Shown: positions 1 through 10,890 of the stretch, in pieces
Position numbering within the stretch: position 1 is the stretch's first letter
How the letters are laid out: every line of letters starts with the position of its first letter
NCBI RefSeq assembly: GCF_021513275.1
Contig: NZ_CP090978.1
Location: forward strand, 5,885,001 to 5,949,000
Source of the DNA: Paenibacillus hexagrammi
GTDB taxonomy: Bacteria > Bacillota > Bacilli > Paenibacillales > NBRC-103111
Length of the DNA: 64,000 nt
Direction of reading: 5' to 3'
The notes under the pieces: model-generated
What the model was told of the DNA's origin: nothing
Seen by the model: only the letters and a program-made list of their open reading frames with translations
The model's database searches: none
Made by a program: the position numbers and the translations under genes

Positions 1-279
1 TGTGGCTGTTGCTTCGCTCTAAACGTCGCGTTACTGTTGGTCTAATGTCTAGTCCTCCTTAGTTCCTCCATAACATATGCAAGCAGCTCAAGGATAAACG
101 AGTTCGTTGTCCTTAAGGGACGAGCGCGTTTGTCAAGGTTGATGCGAAGCAAAAGTAAACAGCTTATACTTTCTTATCTACTCAAAAAGGGCACAACTAG
201 ACAATGCTTCTAATTGAGCCCTCCTATTAGAAAATTCATGTGTGCACCAGAAAATACGTAGCCCACTATTTCACTAATG

Positions 280-2322
<2,043 letters not shown>

Positions 2323-2356
2323 TTATGGAAAAATAAAAGCTACACGCTCCGGCGGA

Positions 2357-4729
2357 TCAGGATTCCTTGTTGATCGGAGCGAATTTGGCTAGCAGGCGCT
2401 TGAGGCCTACAGGCGCCGGGAAAGCAATCTGCAGTTCGGTGTCGTCACCCGAGCCTTTGACAGAAACGACGGTGCCGATGCCCCACTTGCCGTGCGACAC
2501 TTTGTCGCCGGCTTTGTAGTCCGGCACCGCGCCGCCAACGGCGGCCGGCTGCGGCGAACGGAACGCCGCCGGCCGCGCAGGGGCTGGAGCTGCGGCTTGC
2601 GGTGCCGCAGCTCTGCCAGGAGCCGTCCTTCCGAAGGAGGACGGCTGGCCCCAGGCAGACGAGCCGGACGAAGTGCGGCTCGCTGCGGTAGAGGCGGCGC
2701 CGAAGCTGCCGCCGCCGGAGCCCCAGGAGCTGCCCCCGCGGGCAGCTCGGGCGAAGCCTCCGCCTCCGCCGGCCATCGAGAGGTTCTCGACGAGTTCCTG
2801 CGGAATCTCGGTGAGGAATCTCGAAGGGGCGTTGGAGGCGGTGCGTCCAAAGAGCGTGCGCATGCGGGCGCACGACAGGAAGAGCTCTTCCTCCGCGCGC
2901 GTGATGCCTACATAGGCCAGGCGGCGCTCTTCTTCCAGTTCTTCATCGTCCGTGAAGGCGCGGTTGTGCGGAAACACGCCTTCCTCCATGCCGATGATGA
3001 ACACGACAGGGAATTCGAGTCCCTTGGCGCTGTGCATCGTCATCAGCACGACAGCATCCTTTTCGTCTGCGTCCTTATCCTTGTCCATCGTATCAATATC
3101 CGCGATCAAGGCCAGGTCTGTAAGGAAGGAAACCAGCGACTTGTCGTCGTTGCGCTTCTCAAAGTCCATGGTCACGGAAAGGAACTCATCGATATTCTCG
3201 AGACGCGCTTTGGATTCAATGGTATTCTCGCGTTGGAATTCAAGGCGATACTGGGTCAGCTCCAGCATTTTTTCCGTTAATTCTGTTACGGACAAATACT
3301 CAACCATTTGATTCAAGTTCTCGATCATTTGACGGAAATCCGCCAAGGCATGCTTGGCTTTGGTTGTAATCTCAAGCGCTTCGATTTCATCAATCATGGC
3401 ATATAACGAGATACCGCGCCGCCCCGCCATTTCGGCTACCTTGTCCATCGTCGTGCCTCCGATGCCTCGCTTGGGCACGTTAACGATACGCATCAGGCTG
3501 ATATCGTCATCCGGATTAGAGATCAGACGAAGGTACGCCAGGATATCCTTGATCTCTTTACGATCGTAGAACTTGACGCCGCCGACAATGGTGTACGGAA
3601 TATCGGATTTAATTAAAATTTCCTCGATTACCCGGGACTGGGCGTTCGTTCTGTACAGGATGGCGTGCTCGGAGAACTTTTTCCCCTTAGAACGGTTCTT
3701 ATTAATCTCATTGGTAACAAAGTAACCCTCTTCATGCTCGGAGTCGGCTTGATACAGTTTGATCAAGTTGCCCCCGTCTTTATCCGTCCACAGGTTCTTA
3801 GGCTTACGCCCGGTGTTGTTGGCGATCACCTTGTTCGCGGCCTGAAGGATATTGGACGTGGAGCGGTAGTTCTGCTCGAGCAGAATCGCGGTAGCGTTGG
3901 GATAATCTTTTTCAAAGTTAAGGATGTTGGAAATATCAGCGCCCCGCCAGCGGTAAATCGATTGGTCACTATCACCCACTACGCAAATTCGCTTGTGCTT
4001 GGCCGCCATCATCTGGCACAGCATGTACTGTGCGCGGTTCGTATCCTGGTACTCATCCACATGAATATATTGAAATTTGTTCTGGTAGAAATCCAGCACT
4101 TCCGGGACTTCCTTGAACAATTGAATGGTGGTCATAATCAGATCGTCAAAATCGAGGGAGTTGTTGCTTCTAAGCTTCTTTTGATACAAAGTAAATACTT
4201 TGGCGGTTAAGGTTTGAAAATAATCCCCGATCTTGGTCTCGAACTCCTGCGGAGTCACAAGCTCATTCTTGGCTGCGCTGATGGCCGCTTGGAATGCTTT
4301 GGGCTCGAACTTCTTGGTATCGATGTTCAATTCCTTGCAGCAGGTCTTAATGACGGAAAGCTGATCCCCCGAGTCTAAAATCGTAAAATTCGACGTGAAG
4401 CCAATCCGTGAAATGTCCTTCCTAAGAATCCGCACACACATAGAGTGGAACGTCGACACCCAAATGTCGCTGCCCGCTCCGCCGACCAGCTTGCCGACCC
4501 GTTCCTGCATCTCGCGAGCCGCCTTATTGGTGAAGGTTATGGCAAGAATGCTCCAAGGAGCCGCCTTACGTGTACCGATTAAATAAGCAATGCGGTGCGT
4601 CAGCACCCTGGTCTTGCCGCTCCCCGCTCCGGCCATAATGAGCAGTGGACCGTCTACTGTTTCAACAGCCTTCCGCTGCTGCGGATTCAGCCTCTTGATC
4701 GCATCCAAGATGTTAACCGTTTCGTTCAT
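2357..4729 (-). CDS. pcrA: ATP-dependent 3'-5' DNA helicase PcrA (UvrD/Rep family)
   Basis: A superfamily 1 helicase of 790 residues that works in nucleotide excision repair, rolling-circle replication and removal of recombination or transcription obstacles. The Walker A motif GAGSGKT is near residue 34, the Walker B region reads VDEYQDTN near 225, and later SF1 motifs such as the [10 protein letters not shown] block are present. From about 655 to 735 there is a long Gly/Ser/Ala/Pro-rich linker. It is followed by the C-terminal Tudor-like module ([17 protein letters not shown]) that contacts RNA polymerase in Bacillus PcrA. The linker is longer and of higher GC than the rest of the gene. The start follows GGAAGG and lies 3 bases after the pcrB stop, so the two genes are probably translationally coupled. 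Confidence 0.97.
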   Translation of the reverse strand: MNETVNILDAIKRLNPQQRKAVETVDGPLLIMAGAGSGKTRVLTHRIAYLIGTRKAAPWSILAITFTNKAAREMQERVGKLVGGAGSDIWVSTFHSMCVRILRKDISRIGFTSNFTILDSGDQLSVIKTCCKELNIDTKKFEPKAFQAAISAAKNELVTPQEFETKIGDYFQTLTAKVFTLYQKKLRSNNSLDFDDLIMTTIQLFKEVPEVLDFYQNKFQYIHVDEYQDTNRAQYMLCQMMAAKHKRICVVGDSDQSIYRWRGADISNILNFEKDYPNATAILLEQNYRSTSNILQAANKVIANNTGRKPKNLWTDKDGGNLIKLYQADSEHEEGYFVTNEINKNRSKGKKFSEHAILYRTNAQSRVIEEILIKSDIPYTIVGGVKFYDRKEIKDILAYLRLISNPDDDISLMRIVNVPKRGIGGTTMDKVAEMAGRRGISLYAMIDEIEALEITTKAKHALADFRQMIENLNQMVEYLSVTELTEKMLELTQYRLEFQRENTIESKARLENIDEFLSVTMDFEKRNDDKSLVSFLTDLALIADIDTMDKDKDADEKDAVVLMTMHSAKGLEFPVVFIIGMEEGVFPHNRAFTDDEELEEERRLAYVGITRAEEELFLSCARMRTLFGRTASNAPSRFLTEIPQELVENLSMAGGGGGFARAARGGSSWGSGGGSFGAASTAASRTSSGSSAWGQPSSFGRTAPGRAAAPQAAAPAPARPAAFRSPQPAAVGGAVPDYKAGDKVSHGKWGIGTVVSVKGSGDDTELQIAFPAPVGLKRLLAKFAPINKES

Positions 4730-4732
4730 AAT

Positions 4733-5428
4733 TTACCTTCCTGTTCTATCAAGGTTCACAGTTTGAAGCGCCTGCTCCAAATCGCTGTATATGATATTGC
4801 CGACGACGATGGTATCAGCAGCCTCAGCCGCTTCCCGGGCACGCTCCAAGCTATCAATGCCCCCGCCGTAGAACAAACGTGCATCTTCAAGCACGCTCTG
4901 GGTGCGCCGCACCAATTCCATATCTCCAAAGATTCCGCTATATTCTACATAAACAATCGGCATATGAAACAGCTTGTCCGCCATTCGGGCATAAGCTGCC
5001 GCGTCTTTGGCATCCAGCGCCGTCTTTGCTGAAGTCAGTTTTGCAGCCGACGCTTCTCCGTTAAGAATGATGTACCCTTCCGGCACGATTTCGTCCCAAT
5101 TGAGCATAGCGCCGTATTCCTTTATCGCCTCATGGTGATGTCCGAGGATCCAATCCGGGTCCATACTGTTGAGGACAACCGGTATGAGGAACAAATCGAA
5201 TCCCGGCACAATCGCGTCACGGTTGGAAATTTCCAGCACACAAGGCACCTCATACTGCCGGATGCGCGCGAGCAAATCTACGGTATTATCAAACGTTACG
5301 CCTGTTGTGCCGCCTACCATGATGGCATCCGTACCGGATAAGCAGATCCGATCCAGGTGCTCGTCCGAAATCTCACGGTCCGGATCAAGCTTAAATACAT
5401 GCTTCCACTTGCGTATATCGACGATCAA
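4733..5428 (-). CDS. pcrB: Heptaprenylglyceryl phosphate synthase PcrB
   Basis: A TIM-barrel prenyltransferase that joins heptaprenyl diphosphate to glycerol-1-phosphate, giving an archaea-like ether lipid precursor in Bacillales. The family blocks WKHVFKLDP, SGTDAIMVGGTTGVT, VPCVLEISN and VPGFDLFLIPVVLNS are all visible. I choose the TTG at 5428. It sits 6 bases after a strong GGAGGG, gives about 231 residues (close to the family length), and begins just before the conserved WKHVF block. The upstream ATG at 5461 would lie only about 3 bases after the predicted transcription start. First gene of the pcrB-pcrA-ligA operon. Confidence 0.93.
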   Translation of the reverse strand: MIVDIRKWKHVFKLDPDREISDEHLDRICLSGTDAIMVGGTTGVTFDNTVDLLARIRQYEVPCVLEISNRDAIVPGFDLFLIPVVLNSMDPDWILGHHHEAIKEYGAMLNWDEIVPEGYIILNGEASAAKLTSAKTALDAKDAAAYARMADKLFHMPIVYVEYSGIFGDMELVRRTQSVLEDARLFYGGGIDSLERAREAAEAADTIVVGNIIYSDLEQALQTVNLDRTGR

Positions 5429-5470
5429 GAGTTTCCCTCCGATAAGCGGCAAATTCGCCATAATATCACC

Positions 5471-5499
5471 AGTCTATGCTACGTGAATGGGTGTGTCAA
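5471..5499 (-). promoter_or_regulatory. Sigma-A promoter for pcrB-pcrA-ligA
   Basis: Read on the minus strand, a perfect -35 TTGACA (5494-5499) is followed after 17 bases by the -10 TAGACT (5471-5476, 4 of 6 consensus). Transcription would begin near 5464, giving a leader of about 36 bases to the TTG start of pcrB. It lies immediately after a bidirectional hairpin that would isolate it from upstream transcription. Confidence 0.65.
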
Positions 5500-5501
5500 A
5501 T

Positions 5502-5535
5502 GACGAAAGACGGGCTGTAGGCCCGTCTTTTCGTC
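5502..5535. terminator. Bidirectional hairpin terminator upstream of pcrB
   Basis: Arms GACGAAAGACGGGC and GCCCGTCTTTTCGTC pair over 14 bases with one bulged T and a 5-base loop. The A- and T-rich flanks are built into the stem, so it could terminate in either direction. It shields the pcrB promoter, which starts 3 bases away. Confidence 0.6.
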
Positions 5536-5642
5536 TATATGTGGCATATCTGTCCTAGACTCCTTCTATGTCAACTATACGCAGGATTACGAACATGCAT
5601 TCCCTAATACCTGGGGCTATTTACATTAATGTGATGCAGGGG

Positions 5643-5737
5643 GCGATATGAGCTAAGAGCTATGCGCTATGAGATATGGGATGTGAGATGTGAGATATGA
5701 GCTACGAGATATTGGAAGATATGGGATATAGGCTTGT
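5643..5737. repeat. Degenerate GAGATATG short repeat tract
   Basis: About 95 bases consist of slightly varied copies of GAGATATG, GAGCTATG, GATATGGG and GATGTGAG in loose tandem. No coding frame with a ribosome site is associated with it. The 440-base gap from 5462 to 5902 otherwise holds the pcrB promoter, the hairpin next to it and two 19-base repeats. Confidence 0.6.
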
Positions 5738-5781
5738 TCAGTGGCGTGATGACAATTATTTCTTATTATTAGCAGGGTTGT

Positions 5782-5829
5782 CAGTTGCTACGATTAGCAA
5801 GGAGGAGTGTCTGTTACTACAATTAACAA
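5782..5829. repeat. Two diverged 19-base imperfect palindromes
   Basis: CAGTTGCTACGATTAGCAA (5782-5800) and CTGTTACTACAATTAACAA (5811-5829) are direct repeats that match at most positions. Each is itself roughly palindromic (TTGCTA/TTAGCAA and TGTTA/TTAACA). The differences are partly compensatory, which suits either paired operator sites or small hairpins. They lie downstream of the lipoprotein gene. No function can be assigned. Confidence 0.4.
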
Positions 5830-5902
5830 AGAGAAACACTGGGACGCCCTCATCACTTGAAGGAATCTTTAAGCCACTCGTATCGACTCTCCCTCGAAGC
5901 TG

Positions 5903-6382
5903 TTACTTCACTTCGATATTGAAGATCTTCTGGATATTCATGTCGGAGTGGTCGTTCTGCTGCAGCTCCAGCTTGATCTCGTGCTTGCCTGTCGCCAAAT
6001 TTGTCAGCTTAAGCGGTGTAACCTGAGAAAACATCCCCTTTTGCTTGCCATCGACGTACAAATGCAGATGCCCTTCCCCCTGAACATTCTGCTTGCCCAC
6101 ATGCTCGTTGGATAATTGCAGATTGCTAACGGAGTAGGTAATGAGCGCTGTACGGCCGTCCAGCTTGAGATTCCCGTCTATTGACGGCATGGCTCCAGCT
6201 TGTAGGGACCCAGCCCCTGCAGCCTCCTGGATTTGCGTTCCAAGCTGCGCCTGCGTTTGTACCGCTGTTGTTGTTGAGATCTGTGAAGCCAGCTCTTGCT
6301 CTTCTCCCTTCGAATTGCAGGCTGTCGTTAGCGCTGTCAGTAAAACGAGCGAGGCCGTGCCGTAAATCCATGCTTTCTTCAT
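5903..6382 (-). CDS. Predicted lipoprotein of unknown function
   Basis: About 159 residues. A short basic N-terminus and a hydrophobic stretch end in the lipobox LTTAC (Cys22), so the protein should be lipidated and held on the outer face of the membrane. The mature part has a Gln/Thr/Ala-rich linker, then a small beta-rich domain with GEGHLHLYVDGK and a C-terminal GKHEIKLELQQNDHS segment. The domain recalls small extracellular beta-sandwich domains of the DUF4399 kind, but I do not claim membership. ATG 6382 is preferred over GTG 6391 because AAGGGG lies 8 bases upstream of it. It stands alone and is transcribed away from the HNH gene. Confidence 0.75.
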   Translation of the reverse strand: MKKAWIYGTASLVLLTALTTACNSKGEEQELASQISTTTAVQTQAQLGTQIQEAAGAGSLQAGAMPSIDGNLKLDGRTALITYSVSNLQLSNEHVGKQNVQGEGHLHLYVDGKQKGMFSQVTPLKLTNLATGKHEIKLELQQNDHSDMNIQKIFNIEVK

Positions 6383-6507
6383 CTTCAACACCCCTTGTCA
6401 CAAAATTTTGGACATCCTTTGTACCTTATATATGAGTGACAAGCAGGTTCCATGCCATGATTTGCGGCAATGTGGGACAAAATAGTGAAAATAGGGGGAC
6501 CATCAAC

Positions 6508-6876
6508 ATGGGAAGAAGACAAAGCACGAGGAAGAAACACATACATGCGGAAGTACCTATTGCACCCAGAACGACTCTTGACCATCAGCCGGATACCTGC
6601 AAGCTGTGCGGCCGCAGCGGCGTGGTGACCACGGAGCATCATCTGACGCCCCGAGAGCGTGGCGGATCCCATCTGCCAACCGCTGACCTGTGCATTCCCT
6701 GTCATAAGCATATTCACGCACTGTTCACCAACGAACAGTTGGAGCAAGAGCTGCACACCATTGAAGCGCTTCGCGGCAACGAAGAGATGGGGCGTTTTCT
6801 CAAATGGATTCGCAAGCAGCCACCTACCCTGCTGCCGCGTATCCGCAAGTCGCGCCAGCTTCGCGGGAATTATTGA
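6508..6876 (+). CDS. Small HNH-endonuclease-like protein
   Basis: 122 residues starting at ATG 6508, chosen because AGGGGGAC lies 7 bases upstream; an in-frame upstream extension lacks a ribosome site. The protein has a CKLCG knuckle, an EHHLTPRERGG segment and a CIPCHKHIH segment. This is the paired-cysteine, His-His, Cys-x2-Cys-His pattern of HNH nucleases, with structural zinc and a catalytic histidine. The basic N-terminus (MGRRQSTRKKH) may bind nucleic acid. No methylase or recombinase partner is nearby, so it is more likely a stand-alone housekeeping HNH protein like Bacillus YisB than part of a restriction system. Confidence 0.75.
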   Translation: MGRRQSTRKKHIHAEVPIAPRTTLDHQPDTCKLCGRSGVVTTEHHLTPRERGGSHLPTADLCIPCHKHIHALFTNEQLEQELHTIEALRGNEEMGRFLKWIRKQPPTLLPRIRKSRQLRGNY

Positions 6877-6992
6877 GGTCTTTCTAAGTTGGTCCACGTC
6901 GTTAAGTAGTGATGGGCAAATATTGAAAAACGCCTTAAGAGGATTGGCATGGCCAAAGCTCCAAGGCGCTTCGTTGTTTAAGCAGCTTATAT

Positions 6993-7853
6993 TTAGAAGC
7001 TGTATTTGCTGCCCTCATGATGCTTGCTAATGTATGAGCTATCCGAGGTCGATCCGCTTGTTGTCTGATGACGGGCTGCGATACCGGAGCTTTGACCCTG
7101 CACGGAAGACGGATTGGCACCCGCTTCCGAGATGGAGCCGGAACCCGTATAATAACCGGTTCTTCCGGTTTGTGAGGAGCCTGCGCTTTGGCTCAAGCCG
7201 CCCATTCCGTAATCGGAAGACGTCATGCCTTGTGAAGACGTGATGTCATGCTCCTGCTGAGCCTTATTATGCAGTGTGTTGTAAGATGTATGCTGGCTAG
7301 CAGCACTCTGCGGATAGCTTTGGCTGGATATTGCATTTGGATAAGCGTTGGCATTGATCGTTTGCAGCGGCTGGAAAGCCTGTTGTTGGGCAGCCATCGT
7401 GTTGGTATATTGGCTTGGTTGTTGCGAATACTGTGCGTACTGCTGCTGTTGCCCGGCCATAAATTGATTTTGCTGTTGTGTTGTGTTCATTTGACCCATG
7501 TTCTGCTGAACGAACGACTGCAAGCGAGTTGCGCATTGACTGTGTTTTTGCAGCTCTTGTTGGAGCTGCTGCTGGTTAGCAGGCTGTACATCGTACCCGC
7601 CCAGCTTTTGAATTTCTTGAAAGATGGTTGCTTGATCGTTCAACGTTTTTTGGAGTAGAGACTGGAATGTTTGGCGAATTTGTGGATTGGCGGACTCCAG
7701 TGCCGCTGTTGTATATTCGCGCGCTGCGCGTTTTAATTCGGAAAGAACGAAATTGGCCAGATCCTGATCTTCTAGATATACTTGGTTTCCTTGGCTTTGC
7801 TGATTTTGCTGTGTGCCGAAGGATTGCTGTTGATAGGGATTTTGTTGAAACAC
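6993..7853 (-). CDS. CotF-like spore coat protein with long Gln/Ser/Gly-rich tail
   Basis: 286 residues from GTG 7853, which has GGAGGT 9 bases upstream; the longer upstream frame overlaps the next gene and lacks a site. The N-terminal third contains the coat-F four-helix-type segment (DLANFVLSELKRAAREYTTAA, TFQSLLQKTLNDQATIF, KLGGYDVQ). The remaining part is low complexity: Gln-rich, then Ser/Tyr/Gly-rich, with a single Cys in the conserved region. CotF-family proteins are structural components of the endospore coat, assembled in the mother cell. It lies 26 bases downstream of another coat-like gene, so the two are probably co-transcribed during sporulation. Confidence 0.8.
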   Translation of the reverse strand: MFQQNPYQQQSFGTQQNQQSQGNQVYLEDQDLANFVLSELKRAAREYTTAALESANPQIRQTFQSLLQKTLNDQATIFQEIQKLGGYDVQPANQQQLQQELQKHSQCATRLQSFVQQNMGQMNTTQQQNQFMAGQQQQYAQYSQQPSQYTNTMAAQQQAFQPLQTINANAYPNAISSQSYPQSAASQHTSYNTLHNKAQQEHDITSSQGMTSSDYGMGGLSQSAGSSQTGRTGYYTGSGSISEAGANPSSVQGQSSGIAARHQTTSGSTSDSSYISKHHEGSKYSF

Positions 7854-7879
7854 GTTCCTTGCACCTCCTGATGGGCGAA

Positions 7880-8101
7880 TTAATGAGTGATGCCAGCTTG
7901 CTGCTGCAGCGTGTTCGTTAGCGTACTTACGTTTTGCAGACGTTCTTGCGACAATTGGGATAAAACCTGTTTCAAGGACGAGTTCTGGCATTCTACCGCG
8001 CCTTGTACGCATAGCTTGGTGAGCAGCTCCTCGTTTTTGATCGAATCGGCTATGTACGCGAGTTCCTTGCTGGAGATGGTTTGATTTCCTTGATTGTACA
8101 T
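7880..8101 (-). CDS. Small spore-coat-associated protein
   Basis: 73 residues with no membrane segment, starting at ATG 8101 behind GGAAGGGAGGG. The sequence (SSKELAYIADSIKNEELLTKLCVQ, then LKQVLSQLSQERLQNVSTL) looks like a two-helix hairpin with one cysteine. This resembles the helical modules of the CotF family and the small proteins often encoded just upstream of them in Paenibacillus. The assignment rests on context and helix pattern, not on a diagnostic motif. Confidence 0.65.
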   Translation of the reverse strand: MYNQGNQTISSKELAYIADSIKNEELLTKLCVQGAVECQNSSLKQVLSQLSQERLQNVSTLTNTLQQQAGITH

Positions 8102-8262
8102 GTGAATGTTACCCTCCCTTCCGGTGTTATTATTAGACTTCCCAATTTATTCCGTTTTATGTAGCTGTTCTGAAAGAAGTTCACGCTGGGCTAAAAAACT
8201 CGTCGTTGAGTCGGTTGGTAACGAGAGGCCTGAGATGGTGAGATTCATTAGAAGTCCGGGAA

Positions 8263-8334
8263 GGTTGGTTGGTTGGTTGGTTGGTTGGTTGGTTGGTTGG
8301 TTGGTTGGTTGGTTGGTTGGTTGGTTGGTTGGTT
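8263..8334 (+). repeat. Tetranucleotide microsatellite (GGTT)18
   Basis: Eighteen uninterrupted GGTT units (72 bases). The G-rich strand could form two-tetrad quadruplexes, and the tract should be prone to slippage. Both strands are open across it (GWLV and NQPT repeats), but no ribosome site supports translation. It lies between the coat genes and the terminator of the Gld-type operon. Confidence 0.95.
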
Positions 8335-8348
8335 GAGATGGTTGAGGA

Positions 8349-8384
8349 GGTCGAGAAGGTCGAGAAGGTCGAGAAGGTCGAGAA
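8349..8384 (+). repeat. Four perfect tandem copies of a 9-base unit GGTCGAGAA
   Basis: Four contiguous copies of GGTCGAGAA, starting 14 bases after the GGTT tract and flanked by related GAGAAGGTTGGAAGGTT sequence. The two arrays appear to be one slippage-prone, purine-rich block. Confidence 0.9.
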
Positions 8385-8484
8385 TGCCTAGAGAAGGTTG
8401 GAAGGTTGAAAGGGGTGGCCTACGATTCCGCCGGTTATCGTTTGGAAGGATTTCATCCGGGTAATTCCGGTTGATCCCCCATGC

Positions 8485-8527
8485 GAAAAAGAGCATAACC
8501 AAGACGTTTTGGTCCCGGTCATGCTCT
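8485..8527 (-). terminator. Rho-independent terminator of the Gld-type operon
   Basis: On the minus strand AGAGCATGACC pairs with GGTTATGCTCT (one G-U pair), followed at once by TTTTT. It lies 16 bases after the stop of the DUF4340 gene. Confidence 0.8.
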
Positions 8528-8543
8528 ATTCTTATTCTTATTC

Positions 8544-9497
8544 TTATTTAGCTGCAGGCGTTGGCGTTGGCGCCTCTTCCTTCAGCTTAGCATCGTAGGC
8601 ATCCGCCATTTTTTGAATATCGGCAGCTGTAAGCTGGTAAGCCCATTGCCCGCCCTGCTTGGCTAGCCATACCTGATCCTGGCTCAGCTTGCCTTCATAC
8701 GTATCTGTCGTTTCTTTGCCGTTATCGGAAAGCGTCAGCTCCACCTTCAGCTCACCGCCTGCTGTTGGCACCTCTCCGGCTGGCTTGGCCAGCACGGTAG
8801 TATGGAGGAAAACAAGTTCATTCAGCAGAGAGCTCGCATCAGAGCCTTTTAGCTCCTTATCTCCCAGCTTCCAGTTCGCTTCCGAGGTTACTTTGTCCTT
8901 GTCCGTCTTGGATAATGTCCAGCTCTGGCCTTTCCACGTCAGCTTGACGCTCTGAACCTTATCGTTATCAAAGGCGAACGGACTGGTATCCATAAAATCT
9001 ACCGGCGTCTTAGCCAAGAGCTGCAAGGATTGGTCGCTGACCTGATAGACCGTCGGTGAATCCTCTGTTTTTGCATAGGAAAAACCTTGAATCGGCAGTG
9101 CTGCGCCAACCTGAATCCCTTTCTTAGAGCCGTCTTTCATCGTGACTTCATACACCTGAGCAGGCTGATCCAAGCCGTACTTGGCTAAATCCGCCGCATT
9201 CTCTTCAACAACCTTTTCCTGATTGACAAGACCAAAGGAATCCAGCCAGCTATCCACTTGGCTCCCGCTGATCGGTACTGCCGCAGGCTTAGCCATCTCC
9301 CAGCTGTTGTCTTTGCGGTTCATCTCAATCTGTTGATCAGCCGTATGCAGGCTGAAGGATTGAACGTTCTCCTGCTGCAGGGCGACGAGGGCTTTCGGTT
9401 CATCTTTCTTCTCTCGGAAAAAGTCCTTGCTCGAGGCGTACCAGAACGCCCCGATGCAAACGACGACCAACAGAATCGTAGGAATAAACCTTCTCAT
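8544..9497 (-). CDS. DUF4340 membrane-anchored exporter accessory protein
   Basis: 317 residues. One N-terminal membrane anchor ([20 protein letters not shown]) precedes an extracytoplasmic region made of repeated DUF4340 units ([36 protein letters not shown], then a second copy-like half). ATG 9497 overlaps the TGA of the upstream gene in an ATGA junction, which decides the start. It is the last gene of an ABC exporter operon: ATPase, permease, GldG-like protein, DUF4340 protein. In Bacteroidetes the related Gld components support gliding. In Firmicutes the substrate is unknown. Confidence 0.85.
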
Positions 9498-10885
9498 CCC
9501 CGTCTCCTCCTCCACCAGATGATTCCACCGATGATCAGGAACAAGAGCGGCAGAACGATCACTGTGCCCAGGAAAATCGTGTTGGCCTGACTAGGCGTGA
9601 TGACCGCTTGCTGAATCGCCGCTCCCTCGCGAGGCCGGATTGTAACTTGGTCCTTCTGCTCCTGCAGCCAGCCGATGCTGTTTAAAGCAAAGTCCTTATT
9701 CCCTTGATTCTGGATATCCTGGTCCAGAAGGAACGTCGAGCCGCCAAGGATGACTGCTTTCGGTTTCTTATCCTTGTTTTCGATGGCATAGCCCAGGTTC
9801 AGCGGTCCCTTAATATCTTGATCATCCTGCTTGGTCTTGGATTGCGTCAGCAGGTTGATGTCCGTTTCTCCATAAGCCTTGTCGGTAGTTTTGAGCAAGA
9901 GTGATTTCGTCCAATCCGTTTTGCTCTCATCCGCATTCAAGGAAACGGCAAGTGAAAGCATGGTGATCAGATTGTAATCGGACAGCTTGTTCGTAATATC
10001 ATGGCTGCCGTATTCCGGAATAATGGTAAGCGGATCGAAAAGCGACGTCTGTTTGGCTTCAATCGCAACCGCATGCTGATCCTGAATACCGAATGTATTC
10101 ATGATAGAATCGATATTCTTCCACTTGGTCGCCATATCTTTGTTAAAGCCAAGGGCGATATATATCTTCCCTTTATTCTGCAAATAAGTGTTAATAAGCT
10201 CGGTTTCTTTGTCGTTCAAATCGTTTTGCGGTCCTAAGAGGAGCAGCATCGATGCATCATCCGGAATTTCACCTTCGCGATACAGGTTCAATTCCTTCAC
10301 ATCATAGTTCTCGCTCTGCAGACTGTTATTGAGAATCGTCATCGCGCTCAGCGGATATTCCTGATGTCCGGATAGCACATAAACGACGTGCTTCTCCGTC
10401 GAAGTCAGGTTATTGATCGCTTGCGTAAATTTCTCTTCTCCACTAAACGTATAGGAGCCGTCCTGCTGGCCGTTAAACATTTCGTAGAAATTAATGTTTT
10501 TCTTCTTGTCGCCAAGCTCGAACACCAGTGTACCGCTTTGATCAACGCCGTACTGCTTCGCCATAGATGGCTGCTTGAGCATATCATATTGATCAAAGGT
10601 GATTTTGCTGCTCTGCTTCTTATATTCTTCAGCCAAGTCCGTTACTTGCTTCGTCAAGAAGTCGTCCGTGCTCTGTCCGACATTCGTAAAGGCGATGATG
10701 TGGATGTCTTGATTTAAATTTTTGAGCGTCGTTACCGTTTGTTCAGATAATGTATAACTCTTGTTTTTCGTCAGATCCAACTGAAAGCCTTTGAGCGAAT
10801 GAAGGAAGATCGTCAGAATGATGAAAATGCCGATGACGGCGATCGATAACACTGTCGCATTGGTACCCCGTATCCACTTGTTCAT
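9494..10885 (-). CDS. GldG-family ABC transporter auxiliary protein
   Basis: 463 residues. There is an N-terminal membrane helix (ATVLSIAVIGIFIILTIF), a large extracytoplasmic domain of the ABC-type auxiliary family (DLTKNKSYTLSEQTVTTLKNL, VYVLSGHQEYPLSAM, MLLLLGPQNDLNDKE), and a C-terminal helix ending in WWRRRRG. ATG 10885 is preferred because GGAGGTGA is 7 bases upstream. The start overlaps the permease stop region, indicating tight coupling. Its role is probably to act with the permease on an extracytoplasmic substrate, which is not identifiable from sequence. Confidence 0.85.
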   Translation of the reverse strand: MNKWIRGTNATVLSIAVIGIFIILTIFLHSLKGFQLDLTKNKSYTLSEQTVTTLKNLNQDIHIIAFTNVGQSTDDFLTKQVTDLAEEYKKQSSKITFDQYDMLKQPSMAKQYGVDQSGTLVFELGDKKKNINFYEMFNGQQDGSYTFSGEEKFTQAINNLTSTEKHVVYVLSGHQEYPLSAMTILNNSLQSENYDVKELNLYREGEIPDDASMLLLLGPQNDLNDKETELINTYLQNKGKIYIALGFNKDMATKWKNIDSIMNTFGIQDQHAVAIEAKQTSLFDPLTIIPEYGSHDITNKLSDYNLITMLSLAVSLNADESKTDWTKSLLLKTTDKAYGETDINLLTQSKTKQDDQDIKGPLNLGYAIENKDKKPKAVILGGSTFLLDQDIQNQGNKDFALNSIGWLQEQKDQVTIRPREGAAIQQAVITPSQANTIFLGTVIVLPLLFLIIGGIIWWRRRRG

Positions 10886-10890
10886 CCTTC

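Noticed and set aside
2492-3280. Long plus-strand frame opposite pcrA
   Set aside because: Antisense to a GC-rich low-complexity linker; composition is arginine- and alanine-rich, with no domain.
6508-6876. Restriction-modification system
   Set aside because: The HNH protein has no methylase, specificity subunit or mobile context nearby.
8248-8502. Open frame encoding NQPT and LLD repeats
   Set aside because: It is created by the simple-sequence DNA, has no ribosome site, and starts within the operon terminator.
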